Of a stretch of DNA of 64,000 nt, positions 46,638 to 59,547 are shown piece after piece. The position numbers and the translations under genes were made by a program. The stretch is from NCBI RefSeq assembly GCF_002775205.1, contig NC_036443.1, positions 10,407,698 through 10,471,697 on the forward strand, written 5' to 3'. The stretch is from Xiphophorus maculatus (Eukaryota; Chordata; Actinopteri; Cyprinodontiformes; Poeciliidae). Every line of letters begins with the position of its first letter. Positions within the stretch are counted from its first letter, which is position 1. Under the pieces are notes generated by a model. The model saw nothing but the letters and a program-made list of their open reading frames with translations. It ran no database searches and was not told the DNA's origin.

Positions 46638-46947
46638 TGTCAGGATCTGTGTTTTCTGTGTTCATTTAGAGTTTTTTGTGTTCTTGAGTCTCTTCGTTGT
46701 CCTGTCCTCCCCTTGATTGTTCCCAGGTGTGTCTCGTTCTGTCATTACCCTCCCATTTATTTAACTCCACCTGTGTTCCTTGTTCCTCGTCGGGTCCTCG
46801 TCAATGTCTAGTCCGTTCGTTGTCAGTGTGTCCATGTGCCTGCTGCTCGTTGTTTGGACTGAGCTTTCATCATTAAATTCACCGTTTACCTTACCTGGGT
46901 CTGCTGCGTCTGCCTCACCATTCCCTACACCGCACCGTTCCATGACA
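46638..46947 (+). mobile_element. solo LTR with 5-bp target duplication
   Basis: 310-bp segment beginning TGTCAGGATCTG and ending CATGACA, with the direct repeat GGAAA at 46633-46637 and 46948-46952 as target duplication. TG...CA ends, the duplication and the absence of internal coding sequence identify a solo LTR left by recombination between two LTRs. The terminal word resembles LTRs of fish Gypsy-type elements; the family is inferred from that resemblance. It carries no genes. Confidence 0.8.
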
Positions 46948-47565
46948 GGAAATGTAAGTAATAGACAGAATGTATTGTCTTCCAGCTTTTTCTGTGTAAT
47001 TGAGAGCTTGACACCAACAGCAGCCCACACTGCTGATAGCTGGGAAGGAGATGAATGAGTCCATTTCTATGCTCTCCTGTAAACTGGTTATGAGTCTGTT
47101 GGTTTTTTGTGTATTTTAACTATTAAAACTGGTAAACAAATGTTTATATCTGTTTTTAAAAGAATAGCAGCTTCTCTCTTATGTCTCCATCAGATGACCA
47201 GCATTAGCAGCTTTTGGTGACATTATTATTAATAATAATTAGATTGTTTTTGAATACGATGCAGGATTTAAAATGAACTGATGAAGATGGTCTATGTGTC
47301 AAGTCTGGCCTGGGAGGGATGTCTGTGGTTACTTTCTGGACCTGTTACCCCTTCAACCCGATGTGATAGACTAGCTGTGCAAATGTCTTTCCATGCAATT
47401 CAGCTTGATTCTCATCTCCCTTCAGTACTCTGTCTGAGATTTCTCCCACTGACCTCGGTTTCTCCAGTAGGATTTCAACCAGGCCAATCGGCGAACAGAA
47501 GGAGAAGTTGTGAACGATGATATCGCTTTTCTGGTCTCCTTTAGTGTTATAATCTGCTTGTAGTT

Positions 47566-47754
47566 TTGTTCACTGACTCCGCAGTGAACAAAGTCTTTCA
47601 GTCTGTGTTCGCCACTTCTCCTAGCATTGAAAAATTAAAGTCGGACCAAGAAGAATGTTCAAGATATTTTATTCCTGGTAAAGATGCCATTTGGCTTGGC
47701 ATTTCTATTTTGGATGGTTTGCATTTACCATTAAGCTTCATGATTCCTTCATGA
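47566..47754 (+). pseudogene. possible RecQ-like helicase fossil of transposon origin
   Basis: The frame reads NKVFQSVFATSPSIEKLKSDQEECSRYFIPGKDAIW, which resembles the N-terminal Q-motif region of RecQ-like helicases carried by some fish DNA transposons (pattern: LKxxQEECLxxFxxGKD before the P-loop). The Walker A motif that should follow is not present in this frame, so it is a decayed remnant at best. It lies about 1 kb upstream of the repeat copy at 48775-49696 and might belong to the same element. Confidence 0.35.
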
Positions 47755-48774
47755 TTGAGCTGACACATTTTATACGTCACGGCCAAACGCTAGCAATTTG
47801 GTATTGTAATCTAATTCTTTGAAACTTGAAGTTCACACCTCTATTAGACAATCATTTCTCAGTAGCCCAGGGTCTATAGACCCGGTGTATGAAGCAAAGC
47901 GTAAATCAAGGAGCTGGGTTTTTCCAGGCTAGTGGGACACAACAGATAGAAATTGATCTTAAGTATGTGTGCATAGATGCGTCTTTGTCAGTGACCCTCG
48001 GGACAACCTGTGAACAACAAAAACATTCAGCAACCATGGTAACTGCGGCCGTCAGACAGTAGAAACCGATGCCAGAGAACGTTGGTGTGGTTTGTTTTGA
48101 GTTTTAGCTGAAATTGTGATTTGTGGAATTTCTAACCGTATCAGAAAAACATTTGTTCTGCTTCTGGTGTGATGTATAAAAGAAAAAAAGACAAGCAGCA
48201 CAAAGCTTACTTCAAGATATTTATTGTTGTATCACTGTCATCACTGATTTACATAAAATGTAAATTAAGACAGAGATCATCTCAAAGCAGAAAGGGGAAC
48301 AGTATACAACACATCAAACAGGTCCTGTGCAAAAACAAGGTAACAGAAGTTTTCCTGACTACATGACTGATAAAATGTAAATTTTTCTCACATATATATT
48401 TATGTTTATATATACTCATTTATTTGGTCTCATTAATCACAACTTCATGGAAAACACCAATTAAAACTTGAATCTTGTAGCCCAATATCAGTTTATGATG
48501 AAAAAACAGTCAATAAATGATCAGCGTTTTGGAGATTTGCAGTGTATTTAGGATTTAATTAGGAAGTTTACTTAGTTTAAAGAATCATCTTATGAATATA
48601 ACATTTGTCCTCAGATGTAATAAGATGCACCAACAGATGCAAAAAAACCCCAGACAGTTTATGCAGGATCATTGGCTCAAAAGGCATCGTGTCACAGTGT
48701 GAATCTCTGTCCTCTAATCAAGCTCACTGTGTCCTGTCGGCTCTGGCTGAACGCAGAAGGAAGAGGAAACTGAT

Positions 48775-49696
48775 ATTTTCACAATATATCAGCTACTACA
48801 ACGGACAGAGGAACTAACAAGTTCATGTCATCATATGGGAGGAGGTTACTGGTTTCTCAGTCACAAGCTGGTTGCAAACCTGAGGCCAGCAGGTGTCAGT
48901 CAGTTATGGTAGATCTGAAATTTGGTTTGATGACCTCAATATGAGAAGCTACAGACTGATAGGAGGAACCAAAGAGCTATGTAAAGGTAAAGGCAAATCT
49001 TCTGAAGCTGGGATATAATTTCACATAATTACCGCGGTAGAAGCCATTTGTTTGTTAAAACTGTATGAAATATATTTGTTCTATTTGATGTTTGTTGTGA
49101 ATGACGTAAACTCACAAACGAACGAGGTAATTAGTCCAACATTTAGAAACTACAGCGACTGTAATGTGCCACAGCAAAGGTAAAATAACCCGAACAGGTG
49201 ATCAACTCAAAACCACTCCTACCTTTTTACTCTCTCTTTGTAGTTTAAGCACACCTGTTACCGTGGCAACCGCCTGCGCCCAGCAAGACGAGCAACGATT
49301 ACGTTAAAAACATAACATTCAGTCCGTTACGATATCAAGTTTCCAGGCTTGATATTTATTTCTCGATTATTAATCAGCGCTTCCCTGAACACAGCGATGG
49401 TTGATTGACTAGCTGTACTTGGTGCTAGCGTGGCTAACACGAGTAACAGTTTAGTCCAAAGCCTTTTCTGCTAAAATAAAATCTTTAGTGTATGTCAGAT
49501 ACAGACACATTGCATATTGATCTGTTTAGCTAACGTAAGACTGTGTAGCAGACAGGCTTCAAGGTGTAGAAGTTGTATCAGTTCTGCCTTTATGCTGTAC
49601 TTAGCTAACGGGAAGCGTGTGTTTGTGAGACGGCCACTCACGTGACCACGTAGAATGGGCATCAGCCAATGAAAAGCGGCCCCTTTGGTAAGGTCA
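48775..49696. mobile_element. second copy of the 40364-42660 element, empty Tc1 site
   Basis: 922 bp align with 40460-40646 plus 41914-42660 with roughly a dozen substitutions and two or three small indels. At the position of the Tc1-type insertion this copy has just one TA (48960-48961), the ancestral empty site. The right end reads TGGTAAGGTCA, one base off the terminal repeat. No matching left terminal repeat was found, so the copy is left-truncated or fused to different DNA at 48774. Confidence 0.88.
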
Positions 49697-51960
49697 ATAG
49701 GCTGATCTGTTTGGCCTACTAGAAGTGGAGCTGAATCTGGTGATACTTTCCAACATGACCTTTTAACCATAAACTGAGGAATTAGGGATTCAAAAATGGT
49801 TAGTCTATGACAAAGCCACTGACATAAATATTACAAATTGCTACTTTTAGAATATTGGAGGCCACCATTTTAATGTCTTTAATAGCAAAGATCATACTGC
49901 GCATATTATTAGGTTTTATGAAAACTGCAATGATTTCCAACCATTCCTATGCTCATTATAATGAGAAAAGTAAACAAAAATGCTTGTATAAACAAATAAA
50001 AAGTGTAAATCCTTTATCAGTATTATGTAGATAGATTAATACTGATTCAGCCACTGGGGTGACTTAATCTGTATTGACCAAAACACAGCATATGCAATCA
50101 CAGTCATTCCTATAACAATAAAACAAGTTGTATACAGTTCTAATCATAGTAGTTTTAACACAAGGTAGTAAAACAAATATTCCAAAATATTTACAGAGTA
50201 CAAGAGGATCCGCTGTAGCTTTGTGCAGAATTCGGTCATATGTACTGAATAGGAAGTGGGTCATGTCTGGGTGTATGTATGGACACACGCACGTGCTTGT
50301 GTGCATTCATTCAAGCTCAATGTTTGAATGCATCTTTTTGTGTTCAAGCCTTAGTGATATGTGCCTTGTTTTTGGTGGGTAGTCATGTCTCCCAAACATG
50401 TAATAGCTGGGTTTATTTAACGATCTTCACTTAGATTCATCATTTTGTGACATGTGCACTTTACATATGCAAGCGCGTGTTTTTCATCAGCGTTTGGCCC
50501 TTTAAAAGGTTCCTGCGGGGCCAAGGGAGAAGAAGAAGAAGATAACGGGAGCAGACATTATTTGCTTCTGTCATGTCGGCTTAGTGTCAGGCCTCACACA
50601 CTGTGGCCCAGTCAGATTTGGATGCGCAAGTGGATGTACCTGCACACAGGGACGCACGCGCGCACGTTCTCCATCGCGTCGCTGATGCACGCCGACAAGT
50701 GGGGAGTGCTGGGAGGAACAGGGGGCACACGGGGAGCCTGAAATGCTGACACGTTTGACGCAGGGAGAAAAAAAAGTCGCACTTCCACGCATTCTCACAC
50801 CCACACGGCTGCACTCTGAGCAGACATCGCCCTTCTTAGTAAATGAAGCAGGACTGGCACCATTTTACACATTCGGGGCCAGACTTGAATAAGTGTATTT
50901 TCATGCAGAAGTTTGTCATAACTGAGCATGCCTTTGTACAGCTGTGAGGGTTTTGTGGTTTAGTGGCTGATGAGTAAGACTTGTGTATATAGTGTTTTTT
51001 CGTAGATACAGCTTTGTGTTTATGCATTCATGTTTATTGTCTATGTGTGTATGCCTGCGTGCGTGTGTGTGTGAGGCGAAGCATCCAGGTTCCACAGTCA
51101 GTCAGGCAGCATCTCGTCAGGCGGGCCTCGGTCACAGACCCCCAGGGTAAGACTGCCTACTGTGGGCACGAGCCGTGATGATTGTCCCCGCTGGGGGATT
51201 GCACATGCGCACTGACACACGCATGTGCAGTCACAGTCATGCCACAGTGCTTAGAGATTTTCTTGTACCCACCCATGTACAAAATTGTCTCAGGACACAC
51301 GGATACCTCAAGTGAAGTACTCACACCTTCTAAAGAACTTCATGCGCACACAGCACCCGCAGCCACCCAGATCTGCTTTGCACACATGAAAAACACAGGT
51401 TGTTTCTATGAATAGAGGCATTTGGGCTTTGTGTGTGCATGCACCTTTAAGTACAGGTTTACATAAACACATAATAACCAGATTATGCCCCCTCAGTACA
51501 CACATAGCTGAGAGAAATGCATTGTGGGTTGAGGCTTAGTAAGTAGCCTGTCAGTGTGACAGCTCTTGGTCTTGTAACACAACTACAGCTAACCCGTACT
51601 GTTTGTTTCATGCTCACATGAGTTCATTTAATGTAAAATTGACATTAAGGTTTGAAAGACAAAGGACTTTGGTCAAAATGCTAGTAACAGTACACCATCA
51701 GACCTTTCAGATCCTTAAATCATCCTCTGAAAAAGATGAGGACACCTTTAGAAGCCTGGGTTTTTGTAATAGATTAGAGTGTATTTTCTGGTGAGGACTC
51801 AGTTATTCCACATTTATCTCAATGTAAAATGGCTAAAATAACACCCAGACGTATCACATCAGTAGCACATGGTTAGAACATCATTACTCAGTGATTTACC
51901 ATAGGTATACCCTGTTCAAACCTCAGACATTTTGTTTGTTGTACTCCTGACTATTTGAAG
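49697..51960. other. acot7 large intron, unassigned
   Basis: No gene or recognised repeat family. 50440-50830 and 51050-51380 are GC-richer than the rest and contain CA/TG-rich runs. Frames here carry no domain. Confidence 0.45.
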
Positions 51961-52760
51961 TGAGAGTGAACACTGAGAAAGTGTTCAGTCTCCCTTGAAC
52001 TAGATCAAAAGAGCTTTCTGAAGCCTTCAGAAAGAAGATTATATGCTATGGGATTTAAAGAGGTCTCAAAAGGATTTGAAATCATCCATTCAAGTCTGTG
52101 GAAAATAGTCTACAAGTGGAGGATATTCAGAACAACTTCCAACAAGCCCAGGTCTGGTTGTTCAGGCAAATTCACCCTGAAAGCATTCTGCAAGATGCTA
52201 AAAGAAGTCTCTAAAAACCCTAAATCTAGTCATATTTTGAAAAAGTAAACCCCTACTCTCTAAGAAATACATGAAGATTTTACTATAATTTCCTGGGACA
52301 TTAACAAAGACCAGGATCTCTGGAATGACAGTCTTTGGATAAATTAGTCTAAATTTGAAGGATTTGGACACAGAACACAGAGTAAGTTTCAGGTTTGCAG
52401 GGGAAAAAAACTCATAAACTGTGAATAGTGGAGGTGAAAGGGTCATGGTTTGGGGATACTTTGCTACAGCAGGACATGACAAGCTCATCAACACAGAATG
52501 CACCATCAATTCTGCTGTACCAGAGGGTGTTTGTGTTCTGGAAAGTCAGGAGTCAAGTCAAAGTAAAAGTCTCGATACTGTGGGGCCACTTAAACAAGCT
52601 GTTCATGCGAGAATCTTTTCTAGATTCTCACAGGCGAAAGTCAGGAGTGGAGCAAACTTTCCTCAGACCAATGTCAGAGACTGGTAGAAAGCTACAAAAA
52701 AACATCTCACAGATTATTAGCTAAAGGGAGTCTGGGGTGTTGTGCATCTTCTATTAAAAC
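51961..52760 (+). mobile_element. Tc1-like transposon fossil with readable transposase relic
   Basis: A frame at 52048-52248 reads MGFKEVSKGFEIIHSSLWKIVYKW...TTSNKPRSGCSGK, the helix-turn-helix and linker of a Tc1 transposase (usual pattern GYKKISKxLxIPxSTVxxIIxKW...TxxxPRSGRPxK). Further on come DLDTEHR-like remains (usual ELFGxxxxxxVWR) and, in another frame at about 52424-52510, GGERVMVWGYFATAGHDKLINTEC (usual GGGSVMVWGCFSASGxGxL). Several frameshifts and stops separate them, so it is inactive. Confidence 0.8.
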
Positions 52761-55700
52761 ATATTTTTTTTAATGAGTAAAACAACACACAATGTTTCAC
52801 CCTCTGCCCCAGAGCTCTGAAAGATGGAGGAAATTTTTGGACAGCTTTGGTGCGGGAGTACACAGAATATGCTCGATTTAGATTGTGAAGCTAATATTTT
52901 CTTTATCTTACATTGATATCCGAAGAAAATTATGAGCAAGAAGTAAATGGGCAAATCCCTTGCACATAGAAAACAAATCTTAGGGCATATCCGAGATTTG
53001 CAACAGGAACTGCAGCAGAGCTAGTGTTAGGATGAACTGCTCTGGAGTTCATCAGCCGTAGAGCTGTTTTTGTCCCGCAGTCCATGTAAATTTAGTTCAA
53101 GACATTAAGTGCTGACAAAAGTATTCTTTTTCTTTCTTCTTTTAAACATCTAAAAGCACTCAGATAGCCTAAAGTATACTGTCATGTTTAAAATGAGCAT
53201 TGGAAATTCACAAGAAAAGCACTGCCATTAAACTTTTCCTGCCCACATAATTAATCTCTTCCTATCAGGCTGTAACATCTCACAGGGAGAACATAGTAAA
53301 CTTAAACGTAAAGTAGGAGCCTTGGCACAGTGCAATGGAAAAATCTGTGGGTTTGATCACCGGGACTGAGCACCAGGAATGATCCTCTCTGTGCTGTATC
53401 CAATCCTGGAACACATTGTCCAGGATGGAGGACGAAAATAATTTTTTTGTTATTCCATTGTGGAAGAACTAAGAGTAGGAGACAGGGGGGAGGGGGGCAA
53501 AATGGCAGTAAAAACCCTTTGAGGGGAAAGAAACAGAGGAGGGCAAGAGGAGCAAGACCAGAGATCAAAGACGTCCAGGTAGCAAGTCTGATCAAAGTGT
53601 TTGAGAAGAGAAACATCCTTTTAGGTATTTTTCAGGAAAAGTAGGATGCCATGATTGATGACTTAAACTTGGATTAAAGAGGATTGAATATGGGATAATC
53701 CATGCCGGAGGGAGTCTTCCTCCACATAAGCACCGGCCCTTTAAATAGCCTCTCTGTTTAGTCTTTGGTGTTTTGCCTTGTGTTTGGAATTTCTTCTGTG
53801 GGAGCTTGGATCTATCTGTCTTTTCATTCTTGTTCTTAGTTCTTCTCTGAGTTGCCTTTTTATATCGGCCATCTTTGAAATGGTCCTCATCTTAACTACT
53901 TGGTTCTCATTACTGTACACTGAAACAAGCAACTAAAGCAATTGTGATGGTGGTTAAAACATATATGAAACAGAACTGGTGTTAACTGTTGTCTAGACTT
54001 TGAAACTGGAATTGCTTTTAAATTGTAGCAAACGTTTCTGCCCTTAGCCCTGCCAACTAACATGTTGATAAACTCTGCTTCAAAATTCAAAACTGTCTCT
54101 TTAAAGGAGAAATGTGTGTTTTTATAATAATCAGGAATTGAGTACGTTGCTTAGGGATTTTTTTCTGTCTTTTGTTCATGGACTTAAGTCTAAGGCTAGC
54201 TGTGTCTCGTCAGACTAAGATCAATTTCAAAACCAAACACACTCAGTCAGTGGAAATTTCAGCGAGCAGATTTGTGAGACTTCTGTTCCTGAAAGGAATG
54301 TAGCCAAAATCAGTTCTATAATTTATTTAGCAATCCTAAATAAGTGAACCAGCTGCCTGTTCTGCCATCTCTTATGAGTATATTAATTAAAATTTCATGT
54401 GATCACACGTAAAATCAAAACTAAACCATACTGGAGTTATTTTCTTAAGAACAACACAAATCCTCGTTTTCAAGGGCAGTTTTTCCTTGAGCCCATAAGA
54501 TCTAACATTCCTTATCATCTAATGCAATAAATAATCCCCCAATCATAACAGGGAGGAGGTTTTGCTATTTCATTGGGGATATGGTGAGGGATAAAGGAGG
54601 GAGTCAAGGCGATGCCATGCTCAAACATCAACATTGTCTTCATGTGCTGCAGAGGGATTTAGCATTCGAAGCCAGCTCCCTGGTTCCACGCTGGTCAGAA
54701 AAGGTCATCAGTCGTTCTGGGAATGCTTCGTTCTGGAGATTTCTCCCTTCTGTCTTTCTTTTCACTCCTCGCCTTCTTCCCTTGATTGTGAGCACAATTC
54801 ACTGAAAACTTCCAGCAGGAGCTAATAATAGACCGGAGCCGCTCAGTCCTGGGTCGAGTCGAGGATATGTAAATATGCCTCTCTCACTCCTGTGGGCAAC
54901 TTCCTGGTTGTTGGCAAGGGTTTGAGCCAATGGAAGAAGGAGTGGGAGAGAAGCACGGTGGGCATGGCAACGAGGCCCAGCTGCCTGCTCAGTTAACTTC
55001 AGTGTACAACATAAGCAGTGACCTGTAGGGTACTCTGTTCTCAAGAGTCTTTTGTCAAATGCCTAAGCCACAGCCCTTGACACCAAGATGACCACAGGCC
55101 ACATTAATAGCGCTATTCCTGATTATTTTCAGCTTAGCACTTCTGTCTCTGAGAGAGAATGTATTAGAATCCATGTGGCTGAAATGTGCATTAAGTTCTG
55201 AACCACTTCACATTAAGACAGCCATTTTAAGTAATGTGTGAATACTTTATAATAAGGTTATTAGTTTGGTTGAAGCCAGAGATGTCATCTCTGATCTAAG
55301 TTTCAGATTGACATTAAAACCTTCTTTCTGGACATTAACTATGCAAGTAAATGGGTTGAAAGTTAAGGTTGGGTTCAAAGTGTAAATGGCGTACTTAAAA
55401 CAAATATTATTCTAGTGTCACAGTATTCTCCCATCATTTTTTTAGACTGCCTAGTAGATTGGTTATTACCATCATCGCATAGATGTCATCTTAGCCTAGT
55501 ATGGTAATATTAATGCTATCATGGTATTTAACATTTGAAACAAAAACAAATAACATGGTTGTTGCTTTGCTTTTTACATTATTAGTATCTTCTACAATTT
55601 TTTCTAATAGACTCAAGCAAAAATGTATGTGTAAATTTCGGAGTTTTCCAGTGCTTATTGTGCAGAATATTGTAGGTTTTTAAAGATCTTTTCTGTATGG

Positions 55701-57211
55701 AGACATACAAGCTGATAATGACTGGTCTAGTCAGGGGACCAGAACATGCAGCTAACCTGCCTGTATTGTTCATAGCACTGGATGGTGGTTCTACATCTCT
55801 TCTTCCAGTTGTAGTTTTCATTCAGTTAAATGTTTTGAAGGCTAGGGCTGCAAAATACATTACCAGTACACAATGTTTCCACCATGTCACCTACCTGGCA
55901 TCCATCTAGCTACATAATTTGTCCAAATGCGCAGAGAACCTGGAAATCACAACCCATCAAATTTTGCTTACAAGTGCAAGGTACAATTACAGTCCTTTGC
56001 ACTTGTAATTGTGCTTACAATATATTGTGCAGCTCTAGCTTGTACGAACCTCTCAGATTTCATCCACACATGAACACATTACTATCGGAAAAGCTGATTT
56101 CTGGTCGGATTCTTATTTCTGTAATCTACTGTGTGAGTTGGATAGCTTTCCAGACCAATATCCTTGAATTAATCGTGAAATTAACCTGCAATCTTCTCAG
56201 TCTCGAGAGTCCAGCTGTGAGGCATGTTAGCGGCGTAATTGATATGAGTTCTCTATAATGCAAAATAAAAGGCTGTAATTGTTATTTGCCCTGATGAATC
56301 TAGCTGGTTGTCCATTAGCTACTTCACCTATTGGTCTGTTATACTGTTATATGAAGCTGTTCACTCCAATAATAATTTGGTTATTATTGTTATGACTATC
56401 GTCTTCATTAAAATGCCTTAAGTGTTGGGGCTAAAATGGGTTATGTTGCAGATGCATTTGTTTGTACATTCACAAAAGTACTTATTATTAAATATAAGCT
56501 CCATAGTTCAAAGTGAAAATCAGCTACTTGGCCACAAGTTAAAGATTAGAATAACTTAAGAAGGTGATTCCCTCTTACTTCGTGTTTTCCCGTGTGTGTC
56601 ATAATTCCAGCACCTTAAAATAGACCCTCTCTCTCTGTTTGTAAATTAAGTGATAAAGTGTGGGACGAATGGAAATCGCTACAACAACCTCTCCACCTGA
56701 TTGCGTCGATACGTGATTTCAGTGAGTTTCTCGTCCTAACCTTAGGCACAGACACAGAACTGGAACTGCTGCATTCAAGCTTGAGGGCCTTTGTTTGGCC
56801 TCAGTGTAAAACAACATGAGTATTTGTTGGGAACATTTATTGTGTGGAATGTCATGGTATTTAATGTGTTCTACACTTGTGGGATTCACAGTGTATAAAT
56901 TATGCAGAACCTTGTGGTCACCAAACTTGGTCTAAAGGATCGTTTCTAATCTGAATGGACGTGAACAATTGTCTCTGAATCTTTGTTCTCTTCGTCCTCT
57001 TTGTTTGCAGCAAAAGCCGGATCTATAAAATGTAACAAAAGAACGGCTGAAAACTAAATTGGCCGTTGCTTTTTGTGTAGAGAGTGGATGTTGCTCCATT
57101 GTTCCTTTAATAGAAAAAAACGTGTCAGAACGTCTTGACTGCCAAAAACAGCTGGAAGCTGCCCTGCTGACATAACTGGACAAGAATTCACTCTGTTCTT
57201 TCTTGTTGCAG
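52761..57211. other. acot7 large intron, right part, unassigned
   Basis: No exon or clear mobile element. 53300-53640 contains a block with GGTTTGATCACCGGGAC, which resembles a degenerate tRNA-type B box and could be a SINE relic, but I cannot establish that. 54560-55030 is GC-richer. Confidence 0.4.
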
Positions 57212-57303
57212 GTGCAAAAAAGTTGGCCAACAAGGCAGCGCTGTGGTACGTCCCCTGTTCTCTGCAGAATGTTGACAAGATCACAGAGGTGCCTCCTATT
57301 GAG
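57212..57303 (+). CDS. acot7: acot7 exon 4, end of first hotdog domain
   Basis: Encodes (G)AKKLANKAALWYVPCSLQNVDKITEVPPIE. This closes the first hotdog domain; human ACOT7 has AKKLTNKATLWYVPLSLKNVDKVLEVPPV here. Acceptor TTGTTGCAG, donor GTATGT; 92 bp, phase 1 in and phase 0 out. Confidence 0.95.
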
Positions 57304-58407
57304 GTATGTTAAAGCTTGTCTTAGTCAGCTTAGGGCTTTTGTTCTGGGCTTACATTCTGGGGTTGTGTTGACCCCAGAATGAGAGAAATAAGTATCTTAA
57401 CTCCAGTAAATAGCAGTCTTATTTAGGTTTAGAGAGTTGGGGGAAGATGATGGAGGAGCTTAGCTACCAGTAAACCAAAGTAGGACCTATTCAGGAGAAA
57501 CTCTCTCCCCGAACTCTCCAGGAAAGATTTTCTAAACTCTGTCACTTTTGTATGAAATAGTTGTTCATTTTTATGTGTAAATTTAATTTATCAATGTCAC
57601 AATGCTCTCACTATGTGAGCTATATTTTAACACTTAATATGAAAATGTTATAAAGTTGATCAATTTGGTCTGACACGAGTTCCTTTCCTCTAACTAGCAG
57701 TTCTTAGCTAAAAATGAATTTATCATAAAAAGGAATGTAGATTTTTTTTTTTTTTTTTAAATTGAAGTTTTGATAAACTTGCTAGCATAACTTACATTGA
57801 AACATCTGCTGTTGTGTTGTAGCTTTTGCATTTTTGGTCCTTCTGGGCCATCATAGAAGTTCTTACACTGAGGTATTATAAAGAAAATGGCTTTGATTGA
57901 ATTAATAGCCTAAAAATAGAACTTTTATGGCAAACTTCAACGATTGCACTGGTTTTGAAGTAAAAATGCTTAACAAAAGTAGACTTCTTTTGTGGGAGTT
58001 CTGTCAGAGTAAAATGGCACTATGAGGTCTTTGTGAGCATTGTTAATGAGAAGAATATTAAATTCTCTTTTGGATTTCACAAGGAGGTTAGAAAAACATT
58101 TATTATTCTTATTGGGACCTTCAGTCATGCAAGGAAACACTGATCAGTGTTTCCTCATCAAGTGAAGCTCTTGATGAGAACCAGGTTCACTTTGTTTTTG
58201 CGCAGGAACAACCACCAGCCTTCACTAATGCTTGGTAGAAGTTTGTGCTGGACAAGACAAAGAAGTAAAGCAACAAAGAAATAAACGTTTTCCTTTAGTC
58301 ACATATGTATGGCTTCACGACGTTTCTGCTAATATTTGACAAAAGATATACAAGTTGAATAAATCAGAGCATAAATATGTTTTCACTGTATGTCTTCTGT
58401 GTTGCAG
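57304..58407. other. acot7 intron 4
   Basis: Ordinary AT-rich intron of about 1.1 kb. Nothing recognised besides a T run at 57741-57758. Confidence 0.7.
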
Positions 58408-58522
58408 TATGCTAGTGCAGAGAAGGAAGAAGAAGGCAGGAAGCGCTACGAAGCACAGAAAATTGACAGAATGGAGACCAAAGCGAGGGGTGAGGAGGCG
58501 ATGCCGCCTCGACCAAACCCAG
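58408..58522 (+). CDS. acot7: acot7 exon 5, interdomain linker
   Basis: Encodes YASAEKEEEGRKRYEAQKIDRMETKARGEEAMPPRPNP plus one base. This is the charged helical linker between the two hotdog domains; EEEGRKRYEAQK is identical in human ACOT7. Acceptor TGTTGCAG, donor GTACGC; phase 0 in, phase 1 out. Confidence 0.95.
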
Positions 58523-59355
58523 GTACGCTGCAGCTGCTTCTACCTGTTCATGTTAATAAATCAGGTTTCTTACAGTCCGGAAAAGTCTGGAATTTCATTT
58601 GACTTTTTAAGTTCTGAATAAGTGTAAATAGAAGAGAATGGAATCATACTTACATTTCTGTCCCTATCCTGTAGTCTAGATGTTTGTTGTTCTTTCTTCC
58701 TTCAGTCCTTCCTGAAGCCTGACTTTTGTTGATTACTGGCAAGATTAATAATTGTATTGTTTTGAAATCATCACAAAGTAGTGAGAATAGTGGGAAGTTA
58801 TTTATGGAAAAGCAAGAACTTGACATATAGGAGAATTAACTGTTTATCATGGTACAATCTGGAAACAATATTCAAATTCTTTGTTGCTGTGCAGTTCATA
58901 CAGCAATTTTGATCAGTGGTTGTAATTACGTGAAGAACAAAATGGAGAGTTCAGCGCCATGTAGAATGCAGTGTTCAGTTTGTGTTTCCATTACGTTCTC
59001 TTTCCCAGATCACTGCAGTTGTAATGACATCCAGACCATGAAGTGTAATACAGACATACCTGCAGCTGAGAAAATATGTGGCACTGAGTGCTGGCGTGGG
59101 AATTATTACTCCTAACCCTAACCCTGTGATCAAATTTGAGTCATATTACTAAAGAAAACAAAGACAAAAGAAAGAGAAATCAGATTGTGAAGAAAAAAAA
59201 AAATCTTTCAATGTTAAAGGGTTGTGCCACAGTTTTACCTTTTATATGTATAAAACACAAATAACATTAAATGTGTTTTTTATAGACTTATTTTTGTGCT
59301 GCAATTTAAAATATTGAACTGTTATGCAACTCTTGTCATTTTTGCTGAACCATAG

Positions 59356-59370
59356 AGGATGCAGCAAAGG
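59356..59370 (+). CDS. acot7: candidate 15-nt acot7 microexon
   Basis: AGGATGCAGCAAAGG between CCATAG and a strong GTAAGTG donor. It is phase 1 in and phase 1 out, so it can be included or skipped without a frameshift: inclusion inserts EDAAK between RPNP and ERHTVGFSQ. Skipping gives RPNPERHTVGFSQ, the spacing of human ACOT7 (LNPEPNTVSYSQ). A TGC at 59343-59345, ten bases before the exon and after the pyrimidine stretch, is the feature of SRRM4-dependent neural microexons. Evidence is sequence pattern only. Confidence 0.45.
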
Positions 59371-59547
59371 GTAAGTGAACAACATCAACACGTACGATGT
59401 TGGGAATGTTGGTCAGAAATCAGGCATGCCTTTCCATTTATGGCTTGAATTTGGTTTAGTTGTTTTGGGAAAATATATCTTTTCGATTTTTCCAGAATTT
59501 AGTTTGTGATAAGATTTTGTTTGCATGTTTTTGTGTCCACATGGCAG

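Noticed and set aside
53300..53640. tRNA-derived SINE based on a B-box-like word
   Set aside because: No matching A box at the right distance and no recognisable tail; kept only as a remark.
59104..59126. CCTAACCCTAACCCTG as interstitial telomeric repeat
   Set aside because: Only about two and a half units; too short to mean more than chance or a tiny repair insertion.
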